Below, piece by piece: positions 26,788 through 34,602 of a stretch of DNA of 64,000 nucleotides. A program made the position numbers and the translations under genes. Every line of letters starts with the position of its first letter. Positions within the stretch are counted from its first letter, which is position 1. The notes under the pieces were generated by a model that saw nothing but the letters and a program-made list of their open reading frames with translations, was not told where the DNA came from and ran no database searches. Source of the stretch: Mesorhizobium loti (lineage in GTDB: Bacteria; Pseudomonadota; Alphaproteobacteria; Rhizobiales; Rhizobiaceae); the NCBI RefSeq assembly GCF_001510895.1, contig NZ_LPWA01000102.1, positions 51,122 through 115,121 on the forward strand. The letters are read 5' to 3'.

Positions 26788-27046
26788 TCAGTGGATAGCG
26801 ACCGTGGTCAGATCGTTCTCCAGCGCACCCGCCAGCGCCCGGTCACGGGGCGTCGGAAAGCAGGATCGGCTGGCCGTTGGCGGCAAACAGCGCCCACAGT
26901 TCCAGGCCGGGAGCGATCTCGTCGAGACCGGGGAAGCGGCCGCGCAGATCGTCGCTCGATACTTTCCTCAGGTAAGCGACCGAACCTTCGCCGAGATGGG
27001 CGAATTCGCCGCTGGTCATGGTCAGGGTTTCGTCAATTCTGGTCAT
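26788..27046 (-). CDS. DUF1150 protein (frameshifted near the C-terminus)
   Basis: A small protein of about 86 residues of the DUF1150 family, nearly always found directly after a small heat-shock protein gene in alphaproteobacteria. The first 67 residues read MTRIDETLTMTSGEFAHLGE to ANGQPILLSDAP, then a TGA. One extra base in the C run at 26847-26850 restores RDRALAGALENDLTTVAIH before a natural stop, which is the family's usual C-terminus, so a one-base loss is likely. Function is unknown; the context suggests a heat-shock role. It is probably co-transcribed with hsp20, 64 bp upstream. Confidence 0.75.
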
Positions 27047-27110
27047 TTCAAGCCTCCTTGGCGCGAGGACGCCACTTCCGGCCGTCCCGCATTAGAGCCA
27101 TCGGCAAAGA

Positions 27111-27536
27111 TCAGTCTTTCACCGATATGTTTATTTTCCGTACCAGCCGTTCGGCCTCCGGACGGTCGAGATCGATCGACAACAGGCCGTTCTTCAGCTC
27201 CGCGCCGACGACCCGCATGCCATCGGCCAGCACGAAGCAGCGCTGGAACTGGCGCGCGGCGATGCCGCGGTGGAGGAACTCGCGCTCGGTGTCGTCGGTC
27301 TGACGGCCGCGCACGATCAGTTGGTTCTCCTCCGTGGTGACATCGAGATCGCTCTCGGCAAAACCCGCCACGGCAAGCGTGATGCGCAGCCGCTCGGCGT
27401 TGCCGTCGGAGGCGCTCAGGCGCTCGATGTTATACGGAGGATAGCTGTCGCCCGACTTCGCCAGACGTTCGAGCGTCTTTTCCATGGCGTCGAAACCCAG
27501 CAGAAGCGGGCTGGAGAAGGGCGTCATTCGGCTCAT
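27111..27536 (-). CDS. Small heat-shock protein Hsp20/IbpA type
   Basis: ATP-independent holdase chaperone. The 141-residue protein starts MSRMTPFSSPLLLGFDAMEK. It has the alpha-crystallin domain (SYPPYNIERLSASDGNAERL, then ITLAVAGFAESDLDVTTEEN), LIVRGRQTDDTEREFLHRGI and the beta-strand motif AARQFQRCFVLADGMRVVGA. AELKNGLLSIDL closes the domain. Expression is predicted to be heat-induced at two levels, by a sigma-32 promoter (27605-27633) and a ROSE-like RNA thermometer in the leader (27537-27598). Confidence 0.92.
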   Translation of the reverse strand: MSRMTPFSSPLLLGFDAMEKTLERLAKSGDSYPPYNIERLSASDGNAERLRITLAVAGFAESDLDVTTEENQLIVRGRQTDDTEREFLHRGIAARQFQRCFVLADGMRVVGAELKNGLLSIDLDRPEAERLVRKINISVKD

Positions 27537-27598
27537 GTTACACTGTCCTCTCAAGAGCGACATAAACTGGAAAAACCCGGATGGCATTTTTCCCGATG
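27537..27598 (-). ncRNA. Probable ROSE-type RNA thermometer in the hsp20 leader
   Basis: On the minus strand the leader holds two hairpins. The first is GGAAAAA...TTTTTCC (27569-27593). The second is TGTCGCTCTTGAGAGGACA (27544-27562), in which UGUC and CUCU can pair with GACA and AGAG around the Shine-Dalgarno AGGA. The strand facing it reads UCGCU, matching the UYGCU motif of ROSE elements with its bulged G. ROSE elements are known upstream of rhizobial hsp20 genes. Melting at heat shock would free the ribosome binding site. Confidence 0.65.
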
Positions 27599-27604
27599 GT
27601 CTTG

Positions 27605-27633
27605 ATATGGTCCGCCGCGCGATCAAGTTCAAG
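27605..27633 (-). promoter_or_regulatory. Sigma-32 (RpoH) promoter of hsp20
   Basis: On the minus strand: CTTGAA (27633-27628), 17-bp spacer, CCATAT (27610-27605). This is a full match to the alphaproteobacterial RpoH consensus CTTGAA-N17-CCNTAT. Expected transcription start is about 27598, giving a leader of about 60 bases. Confidence 0.75.
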
Positions 27634-27678
27634 CCATCAAAACCCCGCCCAAAAAGACTCCCCCAAAAAGGAATTGAA

Positions 27679-28620
27679 ATGCCCCAGTCCCGAAAGATCA
27701 TCATCGACACGGATCCTGGCCAGGATGATGCCGTCGCCATATTGCTGGCGCTCGGCAGCTCCGAGCTGGAGGTCGTCGGCATCACCGCCGTTGCGGGCAA
27801 TGTGCCGCTGAAACTCACCGAGAAAAATGCTCGCAAGATCTGCGAACTCGCCGGCCGACCCGACATCAAGGTCTATGCCGGCGCCATCCGCCCGCTGGCG
27901 CGCGAACTCGTCACCGCCGAGGAAGTGCATGGCAAGACCGGCCTCAACGGGCCGCAGCTGCCGGAACCGACGATGCCGCTGCAGGAAAAGTATGCGGTCG
28001 ACTTCATCGTCGAGACGCTGATGCGCGAAGAAAGCGGCACGATCACGCTCTGCCCGTTAGGACCGCTCACCAACATCGCGCTGGCGCTGATCCGCGAGCC
28101 GCGCATCGCGCCGCGCATCAAGGAAATCGTCTTGATGGGCGGCGGCTTCTTCGAGGGCGGCAACGTCACGCCGTCCGCCGAATTCAACATCTATGTCGAT
28201 CCGCAGGCGGCCGACGTGGTATTCAAATCCGGCATTCCGATCGTGATGATGCCGCTCGACGTCACCCACAAGGCGCTGACGACGGCCAAGCGTACCACGG
28301 CCTTTCGCGAGCTGGGCACCAGGGTCGGCACCGCGACCGCCGAGATGCTGGAATTCTTCGAGCGCTTCGACGAGGAGAAATACGGCACCGACGGCGGGCC
28401 GCTGCACGATCCGTGCGTGATCGCCTATTTGCTCAAGCCGGAACTGTTCAAGGGCCGCAGCTGCAACGTCAGCATCGAGACGACCTCCGAGCTCACCATG
28501 GGCATGACGGTGATCGACTGGTGGGGCGTCACCAAGCGAGAGAAGAATGCCATGGTGATGCGCGACATCGACCATGACGCTTTCTTTGCGCTGCTGGTGG
28601 AGAGGCTGGGGCGGCTGTAA
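27679..28620 (+). CDS. Inosine/uridine-preferring nucleoside hydrolase
   Basis: Cleaves ribonucleosides to base and ribose. The 313-residue protein has the Ca2+-binding N-terminal motif IIIDTDPGQDDAVAILLAL (about 7-25), the substrate-site TLCPLGPLTNIALAL and EIVLMGGGFFEGGNVTPSAE with FNIYVDPQAADVVF. The C-terminal DGGPLHDPCVIAYLL contains the conserved Asp and His. AAAAAGGAA precedes the ATG at 27679; the open frame extends further upstream but without coding character. A ribokinase gene in the same region would use the ribose. A rho-independent terminator overlaps its stop codon. Confidence 0.92.
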   Translation: MPQSRKIIIDTDPGQDDAVAILLALGSSELEVVGITAVAGNVPLKLTEKNARKICELAGRPDIKVYAGAIRPLARELVTAEEVHGKTGLNGPQLPEPTMPLQEKYAVDFIVETLMREESGTITLCPLGPLTNIALALIREPRIAPRIKEIVLMGGGFFEGGNVTPSAEFNIYVDPQAADVVFKSGIPIVMMPLDVTHKALTTAKRTTAFRELGTRVGTATAEMLEFFERFDEEKYGTDGGPLHDPCVIAYLLKPELFKGRSCNVSIETTSELTMGMTVIDWWGVTKREKNAMVMRDIDHDAFFALLVERLGRL

Positions 28621-28636
28621 GGCCGCCTCTTTCTTC
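28609..28636 (+). terminator. Rho-independent terminator of the nucleoside hydrolase gene
   Basis: GGCGGC (28610-28615), loop TGTAAG and GCCGCC (28622-28627) form a 6-bp GC stem followed by TCTTTCTT. The stop codon TAA lies in the loop. Confidence 0.65.
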
Positions 28637-28649
28637 CCGGGAGGAGTCG

Positions 28650-29264
28650 CTACTTCGCCTTCGAGAACGCCAGCCAAAGCCCGCCGCCGACCAGGAAGCT
28701 GCCGCTGACGCGGGAGAGCAGCTTGACGCGGCTGGCCGACAGAATGCGGCCGGCGCGACCGGCGGCGAGCGCGTAGGTCGAATCCGACAGGGCGGCGAAG
28801 ACCATCGCGGTCAGGCCCATGACAACGATCTGCAGCGTGTAATTGCCCTGCGGGGCGATGAACTGCGGGAAGAAGGCACCGAAGAAGACAAGCGTCTTCG
28901 GATTGGAGATCGCCACCAGGAAGCCCTGCAGGAAGAAGCCGCCGCGCGGTTTTCTGGCCGACCCATCCGGGTTCAGCGTGCCCTTGGCGCGAAACATCTG
29001 CACGCCCATCCAGATCAGATAGGCGGCGCCGATCAGCCGCACCCATTCGAACCAGTGGCCCATGCCGGCGATCAGCGTGTTGAGGCCGATGCCGACAATG
29101 GCGATCATGATGGCGAGCCCGGCCTGGGTGCCGGCGACATTGGCAAGCCCGGCGCGCGCGCCGTGGCGCATGCTGTTGGCAATGATCAGCGTAACCGTCG
29201 GTCCTGGCACCAGGACGATGACGATGCAGGCGACGACATAGGTGGCGTAAAGTTCCAGCGACAT
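28650..29264 (-). CDS. LysE/RhtB family amino-acid exporter
   Basis: A 204-residue inner-membrane exporter with about six transmembrane segments. Family motifs are VACIVIVLVPGPTVTLIIAN near residue 11-30 (the PGP motif), GARAGLANVAGTQAGLAIMI and LIGAAYLIWMGVQMFRAKGT. FLVAISNPKTLVFFGAFFPQ (the NPK motif) follows. The substrate is probably a small amino acid such as homoserine or threonine but cannot be fixed. The start at 29264 follows GAGGGAAG. Convergent with the nucleoside hydrolase gene and 93 bp from the amidase gene. Confidence 0.9.
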   Translation of the reverse strand: MSLELYATYVVACIVIVLVPGPTVTLIIANSMRHGARAGLANVAGTQAGLAIMIAIVGIGLNTLIAGMGHWFEWVRLIGAAYLIWMGVQMFRAKGTLNPDGSARKPRGGFFLQGFLVAISNPKTLVFFGAFFPQFIAPQGNYTLQIVVMGLTAMVFAALSDSTYALAAGRAGRILSASRVKLLSRVSGSFLVGGGLWLAFSKAK

Positions 29265-29357
29265 GATCTTCCCTCGAACAGGATGGCGCCGACACGGGCG
29301 GAGCGCGATCAATGCACGGAGTACGCGCCGGTGCAAGCTGGCCTAGATGGGGGGTCG

Positions 29358-30809
29358 TCAGGCAGCCCTCGCCGGCCAGGGCAGCGTCGCTTCATAGGCG
29401 GCGCCGGCTCGGAGCACGGCGAGGTCGCCGCGCGGGCGGCCGATCAGCTGCATGCCCATCGGCCGGCCCCTGTCGTCGAAGCCGACCGGCACGTTGAGCG
29501 CCGGGCAGCCGCCCAAGGTTGCGAAAGCTGAGACCTGCATCCAGCGGTGATAGCTGTCCATGGCTCGCCCCGCGACCTCGCGCGGCCAGTGGATGGCGAC
29601 GTCGAAGGGGAAAACCTGCGCCGTCGGCAGGACGATGAGGTCGAAGCGCTCGAACAGCGACAGCAGCGTGCGGTGCCATGAGGAGCGACGGACCGTGGCG
29701 GCGTGGATTTGCGGCGCGGTGAGGCGGATCGCCTGCTCGACTTCCCAGACGGCTTCCGGCTTCAGTAGCCTGCGTTTTTCCGGATCGTCATAGTGCGCCT
29801 TCAGCCCGCAGCCGCTGCTCGCCTGGCGCAACGTCACGAAAGCCTGCCACAGCGCTTCGAAATCGACGTCGGGCACCAGCGCTTCGGTTGCGAAGGATGC
29901 CTCGGCGAAGCGCGCCAGGGCGACTTCGCAAAGCCCGAGGATCCCCGGCTCCGTCGGTAACTGGCCGCCGAGATCGCCGAGCCAGGCGATGCGGCCGCCA
30001 GTGGCTTCCGTTCGCAAGCCTTCGAGAAACGAGTCCTGCTTGTGATGCGACAGCGGCGCATGCGGATGGTAGCCGGCCTGCTCGTCGAGCAGCAGCGCGA
30101 TGTCGCGCACGTTCCGGCCCATCGGTCCTTCGACGCCCATCTGGGAATGGAAGACATCGATGTCGGGGCCGGCCGGCACAAGGCCTTGCGATGGGCGGAA
30201 GCCGTAGACGTTGTTGTAGGCCGCGGGGTTGCGCAACGAGCCGCCGAAATCGCTGCCGTCGGCGACAGGGACCATGTCGAGCGCCAGCGCCACGGCCGCG
30301 CCGCCGCTCGAACCGCCGGCGGTGAGCGCCGGATCGAAAGCGTTGAGCGTCGGTCCGAAGACCGGATTATAGGTGTTGGAGCCCAGCCCGAATTCCGGAA
30401 CATTGGTCTTGCCGATGATGACGGCGCCCGCCTTGCGGAGGCGTTCGACGAAGAAGTCGTCCTCTTGCGGGACGAAATCGGCGAAGATCGGCGAGCCGAA
30501 GGTTGTCCTTAGGCCCTTGGTCAAAGCCAGGTCCTTGATGGCGATCGGCAGGCCGAACAGCGATCCAGCCTCACCGCCCTGCGCCAGATGGGCGTCGGCC
30601 CGGTCGGCCTCGGCAAGGATGTCGGCGCGCTCGCGCAGCGACACGATGGCATTGACCAGCGGGTTCACGGCCTCGATGCGATCGAGGAAAGCGCCGACGA
30701 CTTCGCGCACCGAGAGCTGTCGCTGCCTGATCTTGCCGGCCAGTTCCACAGCGGGCAGGCGGCAGATGTCGCCGGCCGGCGGCACGGCATGTTTGGTAGA
30801 GGGGCGCAT
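29358..30809 (-). CDS. Amidase signature family protein
   Basis: A 483-residue amide hydrolase with the amidase-signature catalytic triad: Lys in GLPIAIKDLALTKGLRTTFG (about 84-103), the cis-Ser/Ser nucleophile region LTAGGSSGGAAVALALDMVP (about 165-184) and DGSDFGGSLRNPAAYNNVYG. The C-terminal LNVPVGFDDRGRPMGMQLIG is typical. Substrate is unknown. Its start lies five bases after the ribokinase stop, so the two are co-transcribed. This suggests a possible role in salvage of a ribosylated amide, but that is speculative. Confidence 0.88.
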   Translation of the reverse strand: MRPSTKHAVPPAGDICRLPAVELAGKIRQRQLSVREVVGAFLDRIEAVNPLVNAIVSLRERADILAEADRADAHLAQGGEAGSLFGLPIAIKDLALTKGLRTTFGSPIFADFVPQEDDFFVERLRKAGAVIIGKTNVPEFGLGSNTYNPVFGPTLNAFDPALTAGGSSGGAAVALALDMVPVADGSDFGGSLRNPAAYNNVYGFRPSQGLVPAGPDIDVFHSQMGVEGPMGRNVRDIALLLDEQAGYHPHAPLSHHKQDSFLEGLRTEATGGRIAWLGDLGGQLPTEPGILGLCEVALARFAEASFATEALVPDVDFEALWQAFVTLRQASSGCGLKAHYDDPEKRRLLKPEAVWEVEQAIRLTAPQIHAATVRRSSWHRTLLSLFERFDLIVLPTAQVFPFDVAIHWPREVAGRAMDSYHRWMQVSAFATLGGCPALNVPVGFDDRGRPMGMQLIGRPRGDLAVLRAGAAYEATLPWPARAA

Positions 30810-30814
30810 TGCCG

Positions 30815-31717
30815 TCACCGCGCGGCCAAGGCGGCGTCGACATCCCTTGCCAGCGGGATCGCCGGCTGCGCGCCCGGCTTCAGGCAGGCGAGCGAGCCGG
30901 CCGCCGCGGCGCGCGTGAGGGCCTGTTCGAGCGAGAGGCCGGACGACAGGCCGGCGCCGAAATAGCCGCAAAAGGTGTCGCCGGCGCCGACCGTATCGAC
31001 CGGGGTGATCTTCAGCGCCGGGACGGTGAGGAAATGGTCAGGCGTGGCGGCCAGCACGCCGTCGCCGCCAAGCGTGACGACGATGGCGCGGCCGGTCTTT
31101 TGGGCATAGTCGCGCATCCGGGCCTGCCGGTCGCGGCCCGACAGCGCCAGCGCCTCACCATAGAGGTCGAACTCGGTCTCGTTGGCGACGGCGTAATCGG
31201 CCTTGCCGAGGAAACGGGAAGCTTCGGCGCGGAAAGGCGCGGTGTTGAGCACGCTGACGGCGCTTGCCGCGCGCGCGGCGTCGAGCGTGGCATCGACCGT
31301 CTGCAGCGGGATCTCGTGCTGCAGCAACACGACATCACCCTTCTTGAGATGCGCCTTGGCGATGTCGCCGGGTAGCACAGAATCATTGGCGCCCGGCACG
31401 ACGGCGATCACGTTCTCGCCGTCGGCACCGACCAGGATCAGCGCCGTGCCGGTGGAGGCGAAGCTCTCGCCGACGCCGGAAAGATCGACTTTGCCGGCCT
31501 TCAACAGTGCCAGCGCTTCGGCGGCAAAGCTGTCCTTGCCGACGGCGCCCACCATGCGCACTTCAGCGCCGGCGCGGGCGGCGGCCAGCGCCTGGTTGGC
31601 GCCCTTGCCGCCGGGAGCGGTGGCGAAGCCGGAGCCGCGGACCGTTTCGCCGGGTTCCGGCAAGCGGTCAACATTGGCGATCAGGTCGAGGTTGATCGAG
31701 CCGACGATGATGATCAA
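30815..31717 (-). CDS. rbsK: Ribokinase
   Basis: Phosphorylates ribose to ribose-5-phosphate. The 300-residue PfkB-family protein has GSINLDLIANVDRLPEPGET near the N-terminus, SGFATAPGGKGANQALAAAR (family motif 1) and the anion-hole/catalytic motif ITPVDTVGAGDTFCGYFGAG with Asp of GAGD. The start is the TTG at 31717, directly preceded by GGAGGCG, and gives the expected LIIIVGSINLD beginning. The amidase gene follows five bases later. Works logically with the nucleoside hydrolase encoded at 27.7-28.6 kb. Confidence 0.9.
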   Translation of the reverse strand: MIIIVGSINLDLIANVDRLPEPGETVRGSGFATAPGGKGANQALAAARAGAEVRMVGAVGKDSFAAEALALLKAGKVDLSGVGESFASTGTALILVGADGENVIAVVPGANDSVLPGDIAKAHLKKGDVVLLQHEIPLQTVDATLDAARAASAVSVLNTAPFRAEASRFLGKADYAVANETEFDLYGEALALSGRDRQARMRDYAQKTGRAIVVTLGGDGVLAATPDHFLTVPALKITPVDTVGAGDTFCGYFGAGLSSGLSLEQALTRAAAAGSLACLKPGAQPAIPLARDVDAALAAR

Positions 31718-31869
31718 GAAACGCCTCCTGACAGAACGGTTCAGCCTTCGATCGAAGGCCGGCGTGCTCCAAGTCCTTGCTTTTACGCAATTGATTGCGC
31801 GGGAGGCTAGCCGCAAAGACCGCCGGTTGCCAGATCATGCCGGTTGCGCGTGTGGCATGGCCCACAGGC

Positions 31870-31992
31870 TCATTCGCAGCGCACGGTGACCATGCCCTGA
31901 TAATTGCCCGCCGGGAAGATGCCGGGCGATTTCGTCGCCGTGAGGTCGAGCTGGATGGAGTGGGTGCCGTTGGTGACGCGCCGCGTGTTAAC
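31870..31992 (-). pseudogene. 3' remnant of a secreted beta-sandwich protein gene
   Basis: The minus strand carries 40 codons ending in a natural TGA: NTRRVTNGTHSIQLDLTATK, SPGIFPAGNYQGMVTVRCE. The final G-x-Y-x-G-x-x-x-V-x-V pattern resembles the last two strands of DUF4402 or spore-coat-U-like fimbrial domains. Upstream the frame meets a TAA at 31993-31995, exactly where the base composition changes to AT-rich. There is no start codon, so this looks like a gene truncated at its 5' side. The family call is tentative. Confidence 0.45.
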
Positions 31993-32140
31993 TTAAATAA
32001 CAACGCCAAGCAACTTGCAATACTACCGGCAAAAAAAGAGGTTATTGCCGGTTGTATTTCTCAGATATTTGGACGGATTTGTTTCAGTTATACTTTATTA
32101 TATTATAATGCGCGCTTTTTGCAACGGCGGGCGGAAAAAT
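31985..32140. other. AT-rich island next to a truncated gene
   Basis: About 155 bp with a composition very different from the flanking DNA. It includes GTTAACTTAAATAACAACG, an 8-bp inverted repeat ACCGGCAA..TTGCCGGT and a TATA-rich string TTATACTTTATTATATTATA. No ORF of size is present. It separates the DUF4402-like remnant from the ada-like gene and may mark an insertion or deletion junction. Confidence 0.5.
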
Positions 32141-32147
32141 CGAGGTT

Positions 32148-33050
32148 TCAGGACGCCACTTGTCCCGCTTCCCAGCCGAGGATGGCGCGCTTGCGCGTCA
32201 GGCCCCAGTGATAGCCGGTCAGGGCGCCGGACTTGCCCAGCGCACGGTGGCAAGGAACCACGAAGGACATCGGATTGGCGCCGACCGCCGCACCGACAGC
32301 CCGGCTTGCGTTCGGCGCGCCGATGCTTGCCGCGATCGAGGAATAGGTGCAGGCCTTGCCCATCGGGATACGCAGCAGCGCCTCCCAGACGCGCAGCTGG
32401 AAGTCGGTGCCGATCATCACCACGCGCAGCGGCTGGTCGGCGCGCCAGAGCGTCGGGTCGAAGACGCGCGCGGCATAGGGCTGGGTGGCCGACATATCCT
32501 CGACATAGGAAGCGTTTGGCCAGCGGCCGGACATGTCGGCGAAGGCTGCCCGCTCGCCGCCGGCATCGCAGAAGGCGAGGCCCGCCAGACCGCGGTCGGT
32601 GACCATGATCAGGGCGATGCCGAAGGGCGAGATGTGGTAGCCGTAGCGGATGGTGAGGCCGGCGCCGCGGGTCTTATAGTCGCCGGGCGACATCGCCTCG
32701 TGGGTGACGAAGAGGTCGTGCAGCCGGCCAGGACCCGACATGCCGAGCTCGAACGAGGTTTCGAGCAGCGGCATGCCGGAATCGAGCAGTCTGCGCGCAT
32801 GATCGAGCGTGACCGCCTGCAGGAAAGCTTTCGGCGACAGGCCGGCCCAGCGGGTAAAGAGCTTCTGCAGGCCGGTCGGGGTTTCGCCGACTGCCTCGGC
32901 CAGAACCTCGAGAGAGGGCTGGTCGCGATAGTCGAGGCTGATCTTCTCGATGGCGCGGCGCACGACTTCATAGTCGCTGCCCTCGGGAGTGATGTCGTTT
33001 TGCAGGATCGCTGACGGTTTCATCCGGGTATTCATGGTCATCTGGGCGTT
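32148..33050 (-). CDS. ada: Ada-like AraC regulator/O6-methylguanine-DNA methyltransferase
   Basis: A 300-residue protein joining an AraC-type HTH (LEVLAEAVGETPTGLQKLFT and FLQAVTLDHARRLLDSGMPL) to a methylguanine-DNA methyltransferase. The acceptor cysteine is in MSFVVPCHRALGKSGALTGY, about 30 residues from the C-terminus. Compared with E. coli Ada it lacks the N-terminal zinc domain with the phosphotriester-sensing Cys38, so methylphosphotriester control cannot work in the usual way. Several in-frame ATGs crowd the start; 33050 was chosen because GGGAGA lies before it. Divergent from a methyltransferase gene. Confidence 0.85.
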   Translation of the reverse strand, partial: NAQMTMNTRMKPSAILQNDITPEGSDYEVVRRAIEKISLDYRDQPSLEVLAEAVGETPTGLQKLFTRWAGLSPKAFLQAVTLDHARRLLDSGMPLLETSFELGMSGPGRLHDLFVTHEAMSPGDYKTRGAGLTIRYGYHISPFGIALIMVTDRGLAGLAFCDAGGERAAFADMSGRWPNASYVEDMSATQPYAARVFDPTLWRADQPLRVVMIGTDFQLRVWEALLRIPMGKACTYSSIAASIGAPNASRAVGAAVGANPMSFVVPCHRALGKSGALTGYHWGLTRKRAILGWEAGQVAS

Positions 33051-33184
33051 CATGGCAATATCTCCCATGGCAATATCTCTTTGACCGCGAATATCGGTCT
33101 TCCCGCGCTTTGCCACCACCCGAAACTTGCCTTCCCTCCGCCCATACCCAGATAGAGGTCGGCTTCAACCGAAGGGGACCAATC

Positions 33185-34000
33185 ATGGCCGGCGAAAAGG
33201 TAACTCTAAGCGGGGCGCGGGAGACCTTGCTGATGACACTCTACGGCAAGGCGCTGGAAAGCAGGCTGCCTCATTCGCTGCTCAAGGACCGCTTCGCCGA
33301 CGCGGCGGTGCGCAAGATCGATTATGATTTTTCCAGGCTCAAGGTCGACGACAATCTCGGCATCGGCTTTGCCATCAGGGCCAAAACGCTGGATGTCGGC
33401 GTCCAGGACTTTCTCGCCAGAAACTCTGACGCCATCGTGCTGCATCTGGGGTGCGGGCTCGACACACGCTTTTTTCGCGTCGATCCGCCGCAAGGCGTGG
33501 ACTGGTTCGATGTCGACTACCCGGAAGTCATCGCACTCAGGCGCAAGCTTTATCCATCCAGAGACCGTTATCACCTCATCGCTTCGTCGGTGACCGAACC
33601 GGACTGGCTGGCCGAGGTGCCGCGCAACCGTCCGGCGATCGTGGTGGCCGAAGGGGTGACGCCTTATCTCGCGGCCGACGAAGGGCCGCGCTTGTTTTCA
33701 CGGCTTGTTTCGCATCTTGCCGGCGGCGATTTGATGTTCGACGCCTACAGCCGCTTCGGCTTGACGCTGGTCCGTCTCAATCCGGCCGTCAAGGCGACCG
33801 GCGCCGAGGTCCACTGGGCGATCGAGGACCCGCGCGAACTGGAACGGGCCGTTCCGGGGTTGCGGTTTGTCGAGGAGATTCCGGCCTACAAGCCGGAGCA
33901 TGGCGCCCGCATGCGCCTGCGCGCGAGACTGTTTGTCCGCCTTTGGAAATACATTCCGGCGCTGCGCAAGATCGGCAGGCTGCTGCGCTATCGGTTCTGA
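33185..34000 (+). CDS. SAM-dependent methyltransferase, leucine carboxyl methyltransferase-like
   Basis: A 271-residue protein of the LCMT/TcmP-type methyltransferases. It has VTLSGARETLLMTLYGKALE at the N-terminus, the SAM-binding IVLHLGCGLDTRFFRVDPPQ (about 83-102) and VDWFDVDYPEVIALRRKLYP. PAIVVAEGVTPYLAADEGPR is the usual fourth motif. Bacterial members often act in polyketide or small-molecule O-methylation; the substrate here is unknown. The start follows AGGGGACC. Divergent from the ada-like gene. No operon partner on this strand; a palindromic repeat follows. Confidence 0.82.
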   Translation: MAGEKVTLSGARETLLMTLYGKALESRLPHSLLKDRFADAAVRKIDYDFSRLKVDDNLGIGFAIRAKTLDVGVQDFLARNSDAIVLHLGCGLDTRFFRVDPPQGVDWFDVDYPEVIALRRKLYPSRDRYHLIASSVTEPDWLAEVPRNRPAIVVAEGVTPYLAADEGPRLFSRLVSHLAGGDLMFDAYSRFGLTLVRLNPAVKATGAEVHWAIEDPRELERAVPGLRFVEEIPAYKPEHGARMRLRARLFVRLWKYIPALRKIGRLLRYRF

Positions 34001-34017
34001 GCTGCCCGTTTTGTCTT

Positions 34018-34087
34018 GAGCATGATCTTGTCCGAAAACCGGTACCCACTTTTCGCTAACGCGGTCCTTCGGTTCGGGATCATGCTC
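34018..34087. repeat. Palindromic repeat GAGCATGATC family, overlapping a stop codon
   Basis: GAGCATGATC (34018-34027) pairs with GATCATGCTC (34078-34087). The centre has CCGAAAACCGGTACCCACTT and a CGGTCCTTCGG-type loop. It lies between two convergent genes and overlaps the first base or two of the DUF2244 stop codon (TGA, 34088-34086). This repeat type is common between Rhizobiales genes (from memory). Confidence 0.75.
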
Positions 34088-34580
34088 AGCGCGCCTTGGC
34101 GGTCGCCAGCGCGCGCGAAAAGGCCGTCGCAAAGCTTTCGCGGTCGTCCGGGTTGAGGAAGCCGCCGATCGAGACGCTCCTGCCTTGCGCCTCGACGGCC
34201 ATTCTGGTGATGCCGATCTCGGCATGGCGGGCGATCGAAAACCGCGTCCAGAACGGGTTGAAGCGATGATCCTCGAAGCGGCCCGACGGCGCCGTCTTGC
34301 GGATGTCGAGGCTGGTGCGCGATACGGAGATTTCCTCACGGGCGCGGGCGGCGCGGTAGTTGAGGCGGAAGGCGATATAGACGCCGACCACGTCGAGCCC
34401 GAAGAAGCCGAAGACCGGCCATGCGCCATGCGCCAGGAAGATTACGCCGGTGACCGCCCAGCCAAACAGCAGCGCGCCCATCAGGATTAGAAAGCCGGTA
34501 CGGCCGAGGGAACGATGCGGTGTCAGCAAAGCCTCGAAAAACGGCTTGTCGGCTTCGAACGAGGCGTTTGTGTCGCTCAT
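34086..34580 (-). CDS. DUF2244 membrane protein
   Basis: A 164-residue protein with two transmembrane segments (GFLILMGALLFGWAVTGVIF, about 29-48, and WPVFGFFGLDVVGVYIAFRL, about 54-73) and a cytoplasmic C-terminal domain (RFEDHRFNPFWTRFSIARHA, SIGGFLNPDDRESFATAFSR). This matches DUF2244, a conserved alphaproteobacterial family of unknown function often next to nth or ctaG-region genes. It is divergent from nth with 22 bp between starts. Confidence 0.8.
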   Translation of the reverse strand: MSDTNASFEADKPFFEALLTPHRSLGRTGFLILMGALLFGWAVTGVIFLAHGAWPVFGFFGLDVVGVYIAFRLNYRAARAREEISVSRTSLDIRKTAPSGRFEDHRFNPFWTRFSIARHAEIGITRMAVEAQGRSVSIGGFLNPDDRESFATAFSRALATAKAR

Positions 34581-34602
34581 GGGGAGATATTATAGGAAGG
34601 GA

